Shown: positions 16,168-25,458, numbered from the stretch's first letter. The stretch is DNA of 64,000 nucleotides from Bacillus mycoides (GCF_018742245.1 NZ_CP036132.1:2351001-2415000); one strand, 5' to 3'. Made by a program: numbers and translations. Notes: generated by a model not told the origin, from the sequence alone.

Positions 16168-18303
16168 ATGAAAAAACAAAAAGGAAAGAAGCAGAAGACA
16201 TATATATCTATTCGATTAAATATAATGTTCCTTTGCATATTTTTACTATTTTCAGCAATTATTATTCAACTAGGAAAAGTACAAATCGTTGAGGGAGAGG
16301 CTTATAAAAATCAAGTGGAAAGTGGTCAAAATGCAACAACCAGTATTCCAGTTCCACGTGGACAAATTTTAGATCGAGAAGGGAAAATGGTTGTTAATAA
16401 TCGATCTCTTCGTACGATTACGTATACAAGGGTGAAGGGGATAACGGGTGAAGCTATTTTAAAAACAGCAAAAGACTTGGCGAAAGTACTTGAAATGCCT
16501 GAGCAAGATATAAATAAGTTAACCGATATCGATAAAAAAGATTTCTGGATGCAATTGAATACGAAACGTGCGGAATCAAAGATTACTAAAAAAGACATAG
16601 GAAAGTTTAAAGAAAAGGGAATAGAGGGAAAAGAGCTAGACAAAAAAATTGAAGACTTAAGACGAAGTCGCGTTACAGAAGTGGAATTGGCAGAACTAAC
16701 AGCACAAGATTTAAAGGTGTTAGCTATTAAAAGTAGAATGAGTGCCGGTTATCAACTAACACCACAAATTATTAAAAAAGATGTAACAGATCAAGAGTAT
16801 GCGCGGATAAGTGAAAACCTTGCGGAGTTTCCAGGAATAGATGCAACAGTTGATTGGGAACGTAATTATGTAAATGGTAATTTATTTCGCTCAGTGCTAG
16901 GTAATATTACAAGTAGTGAAGAAGGATTACCAAAAGAACACTTAGATTCCTATTTGGTACGTGGATATAATCGTAATGATCGTGTGGGGAAAAGTTATAT
17001 TGAACAACGATATGAAGATGCGTTACACGGCACAAAAGAAGAAGTAAAAAACGTTACTGACAAATCTGGAAACATTATAAACACAGAAATCATCTCTAAA
17101 GGAAAAAGTGGTAATAGTTTAACATTAACGATTGATATGGAATTACAAAAGAAAGTGGAAGAAAGTATAGAGAAAAATTTGAGAGCTTTTAAGAGTTCAG
17201 AGCTACTGTTGGACCGAGCGTTTGTCGTCATGACAAATCCAAATAACGGACAGATTTTATCTATGGCAGGGAAAAAGATTGTAGAAAAAGAAGGGAAAAT
17301 AGAGATTGAGGATTTGGCATTAGGTAACATGACAACTTCGTATGAGCTAGGGTCAGCTGTAAAAGGCGCAACGTTATTAACTGGATATGAGACAGGGGCA
17401 ATACAGCCAGGAGATCAATTTTATGATGCACCGATGAAATTTAAAGGTACACAAGCCAAGAAATCATGGAATGTATCCGGATTTGGTAATATTAATGATT
17501 TACGAGCTTTACAAGTATCTTCGAATGTATACATGTTCCAGACAGCTTTAAAAATTGCGGGAGTTAATTACGTACCGAATGGTTCATTGGATATTAAACA
17601 AGAAGCATTTGATAAGATGCGTTATTATTTTAAACAATTTGGTTTAGGGGTACCAACAGGTATTGATTTACCGAATGAAATAACTGGACAAACGCGAAAA
17701 GTAGATAGTCAACCTGGGTTTTTACTAGATTTTTCTATCGGTCAGTATGATACTTATACGCCATTGCAACTGGCACAATATATTTCAACTATTGCAAACG
17801 GTGGATATCGAATGCAACCCCAAATTGTACAAGAAATAGGAGAACAATCAATAAAAGAAGAGGAAGTTGGCAAAGTTATACAATCTATAGAGCCTGTCGT
17901 ATTAAATCGAGTTGATATGAAGAAAGAACATATTGATCGGATAAAAGAAGGATTTAGATGGGTATTCCAAGAAGGTGATGGAACTGGCGTGAAGTATTTC
18001 AAAAATGCGCCATATAAACCAGCAGGAAAGACAGGGACAGCTCAAACTGTATATGGTGGAGATGATCCAATTGGTAGAAATGCAAAAGGAGAACGTATGG
18101 AATGTTACAACTTAACACTAGTTGGATATGCTCCATATGATAATCCAGAAGTAGCATTTTCTGTAGTAGTCCCATGGCTTCATGATGATAAAAATGGAAT
18201 TAATTCTATAATTGGAAAGGAAATTTTAGATGTATACTTTGATTTAAAAAAGCAACGTATACATGGTGAAGCTGCTAGTACAGATAGTTCGAATCAAAAT
18301 TAG
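16168..18303 (+). CDS. Class B penicillin-binding protein (PBP2b/PbpB-like, long form)
   Basis: 711 residues. A membrane helix at about 17-37, then a dimerisation region starting PVPRGQILDREGKMVVNN and extended to about 300 residues, rich in Lys and Glu. The transpeptidase has SxxK at Ser396 (GSAVKG), SSN at 451 and KTG at 621 (AGKTGTAQ). The size and head domain fit the PBP2b/PBP1-type transpeptidases of Firmicutes. ATG follows TGGAGG. An ECF promoter lies about 315 bases upstream at 15825. With bla1 downstream, this completes a set of three extra transpeptidases around sigP, which would support growth under beta-lactam stress. Confidence 0.88.
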   Translation: MKKQKGKKQKTYISIRLNIMFLCIFLLFSAIIIQLGKVQIVEGEAYKNQVESGQNATTSIPVPRGQILDREGKMVVNNRSLRTITYTRVKGITGEAILKTAKDLAKVLEMPEQDINKLTDIDKKDFWMQLNTKRAESKITKKDIGKFKEKGIEGKELDKKIEDLRRSRVTEVELAELTAQDLKVLAIKSRMSAGYQLTPQIIKKDVTDQEYARISENLAEFPGIDATVDWERNYVNGNLFRSVLGNITSSEEGLPKEHLDSYLVRGYNRNDRVGKSYIEQRYEDALHGTKEEVKNVTDKSGNIINTEIISKGKSGNSLTLTIDMELQKKVEESIEKNLRAFKSSELLLDRAFVVMTNPNNGQILSMAGKKIVEKEGKIEIEDLALGNMTTSYELGSAVKGATLLTGYETGAIQPGDQFYDAPMKFKGTQAKKSWNVSGFGNINDLRALQVSSNVYMFQTALKIAGVNYVPNGSLDIKQEAFDKMRYYFKQFGLGVPTGIDLPNEITGQTRKVDSQPGFLLDFSIGQYDTYTPLQLAQYISTIANGGYRMQPQIVQEIGEQSIKEEEVGKVIQSIEPVVLNRVDMKKEHIDRIKEGFRWVFQEGDGTGVKYFKNAPYKPAGKTGTAQTVYGGDDPIGRNAKGERMECYNLTLVGYAPYDNPEVAFSVVVPWLHDDKNGINSIIGKEILDVYFDLKKQRIHGEAASTDSSNQN

Positions 18304-18387
18304 TAAAATTTGTGCACTTTTCTCAGGGGAAGAGACCCTGTTTATATAAAAGCCTTTATAAGTTAAAGAAAAAGGAAGATTTGAAAT

Positions 18388-18425
18388 AAGAGATAGCAGC
18401 TATCATAGTTGCTATCTCTTACTTT
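18388..18425 (+). terminator. Terminator of the third PBP gene
   Basis: AAGAGATAGCA pairs with its complement ending in CTATCTCTT, followed by ACTTTTG. It separates the PBP from the bla1 promoter. Confidence 0.7.
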
Positions 18426-18466
18426 TGTTAATACCTCTGCTACTAGTTAAAAAGGTTTTAAATTTA

Positions 18467-18495
18467 TGGAACAAACTTGTCTCTTAGATGGTCTA
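18467..18495 (+). promoter_or_regulatory. SigP-type ECF promoter of bla1
   Basis: TGGAAC (core 18468-18472), an 18-base spacer, GTCTAT (core 18491-18494). The in-frame ATG at 18466 lies within this -35 element, so an annotation starting there would mistake the promoter for coding sequence. Confidence 0.78.
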
Positions 18496-18585
18496 TTATG
18501 TGTACGCATAAAAACAGGTGTTCAAATAGGATACAGTGTATTGAATTTACTACTTGTTTTCAGTATTGAAAATTTGAAAGGAATG

Positions 18586-19512
18586 ATGATTTTGAAAAAC
18601 AAGAGGATGCTAAAAATAGGTATATGCGTTGGTATATTAGGTTTAAGTCTTACAAGTCTAGAAGCTTTTACAGGAGGGGCATTGCAAGTTGAAGCGAAAG
18701 AAAAGACCGGACCAGTTAAACATAAAAATCATGCGACGTATAAAGAATTCTCTCAACTTGAGAAAAAATTTGATGCTCGATTAGGTGTGTATGCTATTGA
18801 TACTGGTACAAATCGAACAATTGCTTATCGACCTAACGAAAGATTTGCCTTTGCATCAACCTACAAGGCATTAGCGGCAGGAGTATTGCTACAGCAAAAC
18901 TCAATTGAGAAATTAAATGAAGTTATCACTTATACGAAAGGCGACTTAGTGGAATATTCACCTGTTACTGAGAAACATGTAGATACCGGAATGGCACTAG
19001 GAGAAATTGCTGAGGCTGCTGTTCGTTCCAGTGATAATACTGCAGGGAACATTTTATTTCATAAAATAGGCGGACCTAAGGGATATGAAAAAGCGCTTAG
19101 ACAGATGGGTGATCGGGTTACTATGGCTGATCGTTTTGAGACAGAGTTAAACGAGGCTATTCCAGGAGACATTCGTGATACTAGTACAGCAAAAGCAATT
19201 GCTACCAATCTTAAGGCTTTTACGGTCGGAAATGCACTTCCAGCTGATAAACGTAAAATTCTTACAGAGTGGATGAAAGGAAATGCTACAGGAGACAAAC
19301 TTATTCGTGCAGGCGTACCAACTGACTGGGTAGTTGGAGATAAATCAGGAGCTGGAAGTTATGGGACACGAAATGATATTGCTATCGTTTGGCCGCCGAA
19401 TAGAGCACCCATTATCATCGCAATTTTATCTAGTAAAGATGAGAAAGAGGCTACCTATGATAATCAACTAATTGCAGAGGCTGCTGAAGTTATAGTTAAT
19501 GCTCTTAGGTGA
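18586..19512 (+). CDS. bla1: Class A beta-lactamase Bla1 (penicillinase)
   Basis: 308 residues. After a signal peptide (ICVGILGLSLTSLEAF) come the class A motifs: STYK at 91-94 (nucleophile Ser91), SDN at 149-151, ETELN at 185-189 (the general-base Glu) and KSG at 253-255. The N terminus MILKNKRMLKIG matches what I recall of B. anthracis/B. cereus Bla1. It hydrolyses penicillins outside the membrane. The start is set at 18586; a TTG at 18592 is better spaced from AAAGGA (18577-18582). A longer start at 18466 is ruled out by the promoter there. A terminator follows at 19559. Confidence 0.92.
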   Translation: MILKNKRMLKIGICVGILGLSLTSLEAFTGGALQVEAKEKTGPVKHKNHATYKEFSQLEKKFDARLGVYAIDTGTNRTIAYRPNERFAFASTYKALAAGVLLQQNSIEKLNEVITYTKGDLVEYSPVTEKHVDTGMALGEIAEAAVRSSDNTAGNILFHKIGGPKGYEKALRQMGDRVTMADRFETELNEAIPGDIRDTSTAKAIATNLKAFTVGNALPADKRKILTEWMKGNATGDKLIRAGVPTDWVVGDKSGAGSYGTRNDIAIVWPPNRAPIIIAILSSKDEKEATYDNQLIAEAAEVIVNALR

Positions 19513-19558
19513 TAATCTCACAATTCTTTATTTAATGTAATTAAAAATATGAACTTGG

Positions 19559-19597
19559 AAAGCGATTCTTTTTAATGTGAAAAGAATCGCTTTTTGT
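19559..19597 (+). terminator. Terminator of bla1
   Basis: AAAGCGATTCTTTT pairs with AAAAGAATCGCTTTTT, with a T-run. Confidence 0.85.
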
Positions 19598-19757
19598 ATT
19601 CCTATAATGAATAGTAAGTATATAAGCAAAAATTATTATTTCATGGACAATTTATGCCTTAAAGTGCATGAGGGGAGTTTTCTCCTGTGGTGTTCGTAGC
19701 AACAATATTATTATGTATACGATAATAATATTTTGGCGTATTTAAGCTAGTTACTCC

Positions 19758-19789
19758 TATATGGATATGTAATTTTACATATCCATATA
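19758..19789. repeat. Perfect 15-bp-arm palindrome
   Basis: TATATGGATATGTAA is followed after TT by its exact complement. No T-run follows on either strand, so it is unlikely to be a simple terminator. Function unknown; a protein-binding site or cruciform is possible. Confidence 0.5.
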
Positions 19790-19863
19790 AAAGACACAAA
19801 TGCGTCAATCACTATTAAATTATATTAAAATCATTTTTAGATGAGGGATTCATATAGGTTTAA

Positions 19864-20004
19864 GGGAATCAAAAAAAATTTAAATTCTTAAAACCTAACT
19901 TGAATGCAGCGAAAGATAGTTGGAAAACATTAAGAGCAGATGCGTTTACATTAAACGAAGGGATAAAAACATTAAAAATGGATCCTGTTTCTTCAAAAAA
20001 ATAG
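19864..20004 (+). pseudogene. C-terminal remnant of an unidentified helical protein
   Basis: An open stretch encodes KPNLNAAKDSWKTLRADAF then TLNEGIKTLKMDPVSSKK and a stop. The heptad-like, amphipathic sequence ending in a short polar tail recalls the C termini of the alpha-helical HBL/NHE enterotoxin family, but this is a guess from style only. No start codon or ribosome site; the upstream part is missing. Confidence 0.35.
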
Positions 20005-20409
20005 GGGAATACGGGTTTTGTTGCAAGGGCATTTATACAGTCATAAAATGATTTTTTATTCTTTATAAATTGAAAAGACCGAGGTGTAATAAAAGTAAAT
20101 CAAATAAACAAAGACCCTGTAAAATACAGGGTTAAGGGAACACATAGTTTCTTAAAACCATAATAGCATATATTTTTTGTATAGTTATATGAGAGGTTTG
20201 ACAAATTTAAGAACAAGATTAAAGATCTTTAAGAAAACAAATATAGTGCTAGAAAATTGATTTGTAATTTAAATGTTAATATATTGATATAGACGAAAAC
20301 CCTTGGTAGCTCAATCAAATTAAACGATCAAGTTATGCAGAAATATGTTGATGTGTACCTATTCTATCAAGGTACATAGAACTAAAACTAAGATATTCTT
20401 ACGAACTCA

Positions 20410-20447
20410 AAAAGCCGAAATTCCTTAACTTAGGAATTTCGGCTTTG
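20410..20447 (+). terminator. Intrinsic-terminator hairpin
   Basis: AAAGCCGAAATTCCT pairs perfectly with AGGAATTTCGGCTTT. No intact gene precedes it, so it marks the end of a lost gene. Confidence 0.65.
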
Positions 20448-20718
20448 ATGTTTTATCTTGGGGTTGCTATTGGAATGAAGTTTGGCACGTCTACTGCACC
20501 AGAATTATAAGTTCTCCGTTTCCTTAAATTAGAAACTTATACTGGATTACTGCAGTTAAATTGTTGTCATTTTAAAAGAACTGTTAGATAAAAAAGAAAA
20601 ATCTATTGCTTTGTATTTAACTTGAAAATTTTTCTTTGAGTTAGCATCTTTTACATAATAATTATTGAGGAGGGAAAAATTTACTGAGAAATGCTATCAA
20701 ATACAAGAATAGGCTAGT

Positions 20719-21846
20719 CTAATTTCTAATGGTCCCAGTATCTTTTATTTTGACGTGTGTCTTTACATTTATTTTAGCCTCTGCTAACGCTTGCAACCAA
20801 TTTCCTTTTAGTTTTTTCCACTCTTTATATTGAAAAGCTCTAGCATATAGGGATAATCCGATTGGATCAATTTTATTCTGCTGTATTTCATCCAAAATAT
20901 CTTGTAACTTCTTATTAATTTCTTTTTGAATAGCACTCTTTAAATTATTTATGTTTTTTTTATTATCATAATGTCCCTTAATTAAATTCGCATTGGTTTT
21001 TTCTATTAAAGCTACATTTGCATTTATATCGAGATTAAATACAAACTTTCCGTTTTGAAAATTAACATCTACCTTCCTTGTCGCATTCTGTACCAAGATA
21101 GAAGTGTTTGGTTTTTTGTTGGATTTTTTAGGAGGAAGCACAAGGTGTAGTATCATCCGGCCTTTATTTTTGGGCTTATTTATAAGATTGAAGAATTTAA
21201 CATCTTTTTTAGGGATACGAGTTAAAAATTTTCCTTGTCGATCTAAAAGTGCAATTCCTATCGTGTCAATTTCATTTTTTGTTTTTTTGATAACTGGAAC
21301 AGCTTGTGTCATTCCTTCTTCATTTTGTTCTCTCATTAATTGTTGAATAGTGGAAGAAACGGATTGATTATTTTGAATGGAGGATTCGATTACACTACTT
21401 ATATAAGATGGTAGTGATGGTTTATCGGGCTTATTAATTGTGAAAATTTCTTCTACAGGTCCATCAACAAGTACTACTTTAGCATTAATGGTAGCGTAAG
21501 GATCACGGTAAGAAGAATCAAGCTCCTGCATCCAATTTGCTTCTTGGGCCAATTTTTTCCCAATTAAAATGATTTCAGCTTTGGAGGCTGTCATATAGCC
21601 CGTTAACTTCGTATCTATCTTACTGAATCCATTATATACAGTTGATGCCTGAGTCCAGTTCTCTATAGTACTTTTTTGCTGTCTATGATGAAAGAGTGGT
21701 ATGCTTGTGCCCACCTTTACGTCTCCATTAGAGTTTCTATCCAAGGCAATTAAAAGGATTAATGAAACCTTCTCAAGAGGAATTCTCTGACTACAACCAA
21801 TTAAACATACACAACAGATTACAATCCATATCCATTTTCGAATCAA
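20719..21846 (-). CDS. GerA-type germinant receptor, C subunit (lipoprotein, Ger(x)C family)
   Basis: 375 residues. Signal peptide with lipobox CLIGCSQ, then the Ger(x)C domains (LILLIALDRNSNGDVKVG near the N terminus; GIALLDRQGKFL in the middle). C subunits sit on the outer face of the inner spore membrane as part of the A-B-C receptor that senses nutrients. Last gene of the A-B-C operon; its TTG start at 21846 follows AGGAGGAAAC and overlaps the B-subunit stop by four bases. About 375 residues is normal for the family. Which of the several B. cereus group ger operons this is cannot be told from sequence alone. Confidence 0.88.
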   Translation of the reverse strand: MIRKWIWIVICCVCLIGCSQRIPLEKVSLILLIALDRNSNGDVKVGTSIPLFHHRQQKSTIENWTQASTVYNGFSKIDTKLTGYMTASKAEIILIGKKLAQEANWMQELDSSYRDPYATINAKVVLVDGPVEEIFTINKPDKPSLPSYISSVIESSIQNNQSVSSTIQQLMREQNEEGMTQAVPVIKKTKNEIDTIGIALLDRQGKFLTRIPKKDVKFFNLINKPKNKGRMILHLVLPPKKSNKKPNTSILVQNATRKVDVNFQNGKFVFNLDINANVALIEKTNANLIKGHYDNKKNINNLKSAIQKEINKKLQDILDEIQQNKIDPIGLSLYARAFQYKEWKKLKGNWLQALAEAKINVKTHVKIKDTGTIRN

Positions 21847-22946
21847 AGCTGTTTCCTCCTAGTAAACCAAGTAAAAAGAATGCTGTAAGCGAAAAAAAAG
21901 ATTGGTAATAGAATAAAGAAAATGATATTTAAGATATCCATAAGAGAATATATAAATAAATATTGATCCACATCGGGATTTAGAAAAACGAATAAGCTGA
22001 CTATTAATAGCATAAAACCAACTAGCACCCAATTGCGAACGGTTTTTTGAAATAAAATGGTTACAGATTCGAAACTGAAAAATAAATACGGATATATTGT
22101 AGTGGAAAATACAATCAAATAGTAAGCGATATATATAATTTCTAATCGTTCTACGAAAGAAAAACGAACCCCTTTTAACAGATGAAATACTGGCCAAATT
22201 ACGTCTTTTATCCCCTCCGGACTAAAGTATATATAAGAAAGAATAGTCACATATATATAGAAAAACATGGTTCCAGTATTCGCTATTAGTATTCCTTTTA
22301 TGGCTTTTTGTTTTTTTTGTAAGAACGGATAAATAAAATATGCAATTTCTAAGCCTGCATAAGGAGTAATGGTTTCTTTTGTTGCCTTTACAATAGGGTA
22401 TATGCCATCTTTAAAAATAGGTAGTAGATGTAAAGGATTGTAGTTACTTTTTAATGAAAAAAGAAGAAATAGTGGCATCCAAGTAGTGAAGAAGAAAACA
22501 AGCATAGAATAACTAGTAAGAGCCCTTAACCCACTCAGGGCTAAAATGATAAAAGGCAATAGTAATAATATGGCGATTTGATAAGCAGGAGTGGAAGGGA
22601 ATATCCACACTTTTACAATATCAGTTGCCTTTAATAAAGTATTAAAACCAGCAAAAAATAGATAAAAGGCATATAAAAGAAGAAAAATTGTCCCTAGCCA
22701 TTTACCAAAGTATGTATTTAAGATCTGAGAGAAATTTTTGTTAGGATTTTTTTGTAACATTAATATAATAATTACGCCAATTATAGAAGTAATTATCCAT
22801 CCCAGAATGATAGAAATCCAGCCATCTGTACCAGCGGTAGTGGCAAGAGGGCTTGGCATAATTAACATACCTGATGCAAGTTGCAGTGAATGAATGAAAA
22901 CAATATATTCGAATAGGGTTATGCTTTGGAATTTAAGATTTCCCAT
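21843..22946 (-). CDS. GerA-type germinant receptor, B subunit (spore permease)
   Basis: About 367 residues with some ten membrane helices, matching the GerAB/spore permease family of the APC superfamily (start FQSITLFEYIVFIHSLQLASGML; GTDGWISIILGWI). The B subunit is considered the nutrient-binding part of the germinant receptor. ATG 22946 is chosen after GAAGGTGG; the longer GTG start at 22955 places the Shine-Dalgarno inside the gene. Its 5' end overlaps the A-subunit gene and its 3' end overlaps the C-subunit gene, so the three are translationally coupled. Confidence 0.88.
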   Translation of the reverse strand: MGNLKFQSITLFEYIVFIHSLQLASGMLIMPSPLATTAGTDGWISIILGWIITSIIGVIIILMLQKNPNKNFSQILNTYFGKWLGTIFLLLYAFYLFFAGFNTLLKATDIVKVWIFPSTPAYQIAILLLLPFIILALSGLRALTSYSMLVFFFTTWMPLFLLFSLKSNYNPLHLLPIFKDGIYPIVKATKETITPYAGLEIAYFIYPFLQKKQKAIKGILIANTGTMFFYIYVTILSYIYFSPEGIKDVIWPVFHLLKGVRFSFVERLEIIYIAYYLIVFSTTIYPYLFFSFESVTILFQKTVRNWVLVGFMLLIVSLFVFLNPDVDQYLFIYSLMDILNIIFFILLPIFFFAYSILFTWFTRRKQL

Positions 22947-24441
22947 GCGAACCACCTTCTTTTTTCTTTCTTTGTTTCGGCTGTCCTGTACTCGAGCGGG
23001 TGGTGATCATAGAAATAGGAAATCTTACAAAAGAATCTTTTAACTCTTGGAGACGAAATGGTGCAATTGGCAATCCATATGGTGAACCATAGGAAGTTAG
23101 TGAAACAAAATGAGCAAATAAGAGCATTAATCCACTAACAATACCTACAATCCCATAAAAATAGGCCAATAACATCATTGGAAAACGAATAAGCCGAATA
23201 CAACTTGATAAATCATAATTAGAAACAATAAATGATGCAATGGCGGTAATAGATACGATAATAACCATAACGTTACTCACAAGACCAGCTTGAACAGCCG
23301 CCTGCCCAATTACAATCCCTCCAACAATTCCAATTGTTTGTCCAATTGGTTGTGGTAAGCGAATACCAGCTTCACGTAGCATTTCTAGTGTGATTTCCAT
23401 TATAAAAGCTTCCAATAAAGGAGAGAAAGGGACTTTAACTCTTGACGTTGCAATAGAAGTGTATAGATCTAAAGGAATGATTTCAAAGTGAAAAGAGACT
23501 ATAGCAATATAAATTGCGGGTAAAAAAATAGCTATAATAAATCCTGCAAATCGTAATAAGCGAAAAAATGATGCAATGAGCCAATGTATATTATAATCAT
23601 CTGGAGTCTGAAAAAATCCAATTAAATTCATTGGGACAATCATCGCACCAGGAGATCTATCAATTAACACTGCTACTTTTCCATCAAGTATATGATTAGA
23701 AATGGCATCTGGGCGTTCACTTAAATAAGCCTGTGGAAAAGGAGTCCAATTTTGATCCTTTGTAAAATTAGATAGTTCTCCAATGCTCAATACCGCATCC
23801 GTTTTAATTTTACAGATTCTAGTTTCTATTTCTTGGACCACATCTTCGTTTGCTACATCCCCTAAGTAAATTAAATAGACTAAAGAAGTGGCGCGTTCTC
23901 CAATTGTCAATTTTTTAATTTTCAATTCAGTAGAAGGAATATATCGACGAATTAAGCCTATGTTTTTTGTGGCATTCTCAATAAACCCATCATGTGAGCC
24001 TTTAATAGTAACTTCTGAAATGGGTTCTTGAATCGCTCTCTCTGCCCAACCTTTTGTATTTATTAGAAGGGACCTCTTTTCTCCTTCCATAAACAGTACA
24101 CATTGTCCCTCAAGTAATCCTTCTTTAATTTCATTCCACGTATATACTATTTTGGTATGAGTAGCAATAATATTAGAATTAAATATTTGACTGTCTTCAT
24201 TCACTGCTTGTAATAATGGTGTAACAACATTTCCTTTTAATGCAACACCATCTGTAAGGCCTTCAAAATAATATAGTAAAATATTCGTGTTTGTTTTTAA
24301 TTGCAAAGGATGTTCAATCAAATCTGCACTAATATCAAAGATATTATCTAATGTGTTTTTAAGTTCATTTAAGTTACTTGTTTGGATTTTTTCAATGGTT
24401 ATATCTGTCTTAGTTTCTAAGGTCTCTTCATTTAAGGACAA
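22933..24441 (-). CDS. GerA-type germinant receptor, A subunit
   Basis: About 502 residues. A soluble N-terminal domain (to about 270), then the GerA-family membrane domain with DGKVAVLIDRSPGAMIVPMN and a proline-rich helix region (RVKVPFSPLLEAFIMEITLE; RLPQPIGQTIGIVGGIVIGQ), which are hallmark stretches of GerAA proteins. The cytosolic tail is short and basic. First gene of the receptor operon. TTG at 24441 is the best start, 7 bases after AGAGGTG; a GTG at 24450 overlaps that site. Expected expression is in the forespore late in sporulation; I did not identify a convincing SigG promoter. Confidence 0.88.
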   Translation of the reverse strand: MSLNEETLETKTDITIEKIQTSNLNELKNTLDNIFDISADLIEHPLQLKTNTNILLYYFEGLTDGVALKGNVVTPLLQAVNEDSQIFNSNIIATHTKIVYTWNEIKEGLLEGQCVLFMEGEKRSLLINTKGWAERAIQEPISEVTIKGSHDGFIENATKNIGLIRRYIPSTELKIKKLTIGERATSLVYLIYLGDVANEDVVQEIETRICKIKTDAVLSIGELSNFTKDQNWTPFPQAYLSERPDAISNHILDGKVAVLIDRSPGAMIVPMNLIGFFQTPDDYNIHWLIASFFRLLRFAGFIIAIFLPAIYIAIVSFHFEIIPLDLYTSIATSRVKVPFSPLLEAFIMEITLEMLREAGIRLPQPIGQTIGIVGGIVIGQAAVQAGLVSNVMVIIVSITAIASFIVSNYDLSSCIRLIRFPMMLLAYFYGIVGIVSGLMLLFAHFVSLTSYGSPYGLPIAPFRLQELKDSFVRFPISMITTRSSTGQPKQRKKKEGGSHGKS

Positions 24442-24545
24442 AATTGACACCTCTTTAATATATAACGATTAGTTGTATTTATTATTATTATATGATTGAA
24501 TTTTATTCACTGATTTAAACTGATTTGGATCAAGAATAACTAGGT

Positions 24546-24806
24546 TTGATGTGCTATATTATAAATTCAATAATTGAGAGCAAAAAAGTAGATTTAGTTT
24601 TATCGGGTCATGCACATGGGGGACAAGTTCGGTTACTGTTTATCGGGGGATTAGTTGCTCCTAATCAAGGAATACTGCCTAAATATACAGCGGGTTTATA
24701 TGAAAAACAAAATACGTCTATGATAGTTAGTAGAGGATTAGGCAATAGTATCATTCCGCAAAGAGTTTGTAATAGACCTGAGATCGTAGTCGTGCAGTTA
24801 AATTAA
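24546..24806 (+). pseudogene. C-terminal fragment of a YkuE-like metallophosphoesterase
   Basis: The frame includes VDLVLSGHAHGGQVRLLFIG and YTAGLYEKQNTSMIVSRGLG, the GHxHGGQ metal-binding box and following strands of calcineurin-like phosphoesterases (YkuE/YaeI type). All earlier metal ligands (DxH, GDxxD, GNHE) are absent: the frame begins only about 18 residues before this box. There is no ribosome site. I infer a gene that has lost its first two thirds. A downstream T-rich tail remains. Confidence 0.75.
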
Positions 24807-25022
24807 TCTGTACGGCTTTTTTGTTCAGGGGAATAATTTAAAGGGAGTTTTTCTTCAGTACAAGTTTCCATTACAATTTTGTTAAAATTTTTCAACGTTA
24901 CATAAAGTAACAAAATTTGACCTATTGAATTTGTTATAGTGTAAATAATCAAAAAACTTAAAAATTAGTCGAGTTAAAATAGTTATTATTAAACGATATT
25001 AAAAATATAAAGGGGTGTACAA

Positions 25023-25274
25023 ATGCATAAAGAATTTGAAATTGAAGAATATACGGCGATCGAGGAGCAAATTCATTATTATAGTACGTCTTTATTAGTA
25101 AGTCATCCTGAGCAAATTGTAAAGTATTTAGAAAAACGGTTGGAAAAGTATGCAGAAACGTTACAATATGCACATTTATATCCGGAAACGGTTATATTAC
25201 CAATACAGCAAATAGTTATCGAATATTCATTAGATGTTGCTAGAATTAGAAGGTATTTAAATTTAAAAACATAA
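25023..25274 (+). CDS. Small conserved-looking hypothetical protein
   Basis: 83 residues, soluble, helical, with many Glu, Tyr and Ile residues (EFEIEEYTAIEEQIHYY; VKYLEKRLEKYAETLQYAHL). No recognised domain. A strong ribosome site (AAAGGGGTG) stands before ATG 25023 and an 18-base perfect inverted repeat (25293-25350) follows the stop, so it looks like a genuine single-gene transcript. Function unknown. Confidence 0.6.
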   Translation: MHKEFEIEEYTAIEEQIHYYSTSLLVSHPEQIVKYLEKRLEKYAETLQYAHLYPETVILPIQQIVIEYSLDVARIRRYLNLKT

Positions 25275-25292
25275 CAAAAATCGAATAATTTA

Positions 25293-25350
25293 CAATGAAA
25301 CAGAGTCGACTTTAAGAAAAGATATTCTAATGTCGACTCTGTTTCATTGC
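25293..25350. terminator. Long inverted repeat, terminator-like
   Basis: CAATGAAACAGAGTCGAC pairs perfectly (18 bp) with its complement at 25332-25349 around a 21-base loop. No T-run follows directly, so termination may be weak or work by another route. Confidence 0.55.
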
Positions 25351-25387
25351 TTTATTAAATAACAGAAAAAAAATTTTTTTGAAAAGT

Positions 25388-25431
25388 TTGACATATAATA
25401 ACTCGAGAGTAAAATAAAAGTGAGTACTCAC
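25388..25431 (+). promoter_or_regulatory. Promoter and TetR-type operator of the ABC exporter operon
   Basis: TTGACA at 25388-25393 and TAAAAT at 25410-25415 form a SigA-type promoter with a 16-base spacer. Just after the -10 lies a perfect 12-bp palindrome GTGAGTACTCAC (25420-25431), placed to block transcription start. The TetR gene at 27225 in the same operon is the natural ligand-responsive repressor. Confidence 0.7.
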
Positions 25432-25458
25432 TCATTTTAAAGAAAAGGGGGATTTTTA

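Larger units (their letters stand above)
19513..20718. other. Gene-free stretch of 1.2 kb with hairpins and one remnant
   Basis: It contains the bla1 terminator (19559-19597), palindromes at 19704-19732 and 19758-19789, a gene remnant at 19864-20004, a small hairpin near 20110-20135, and a terminator at 20410-20447. A 17-codon open tail (GVAIGMKFGTSTAPEL, stop at about 20510) may be another relic. No intact gene is seen. Confidence 0.5.

Noticed and set aside
20485..20500. Inverted copy of the IS6-like end (TGCACCAGAA)
   Set aside because: Only ten bases match, and it falls in a coding-like tail; likely chance.
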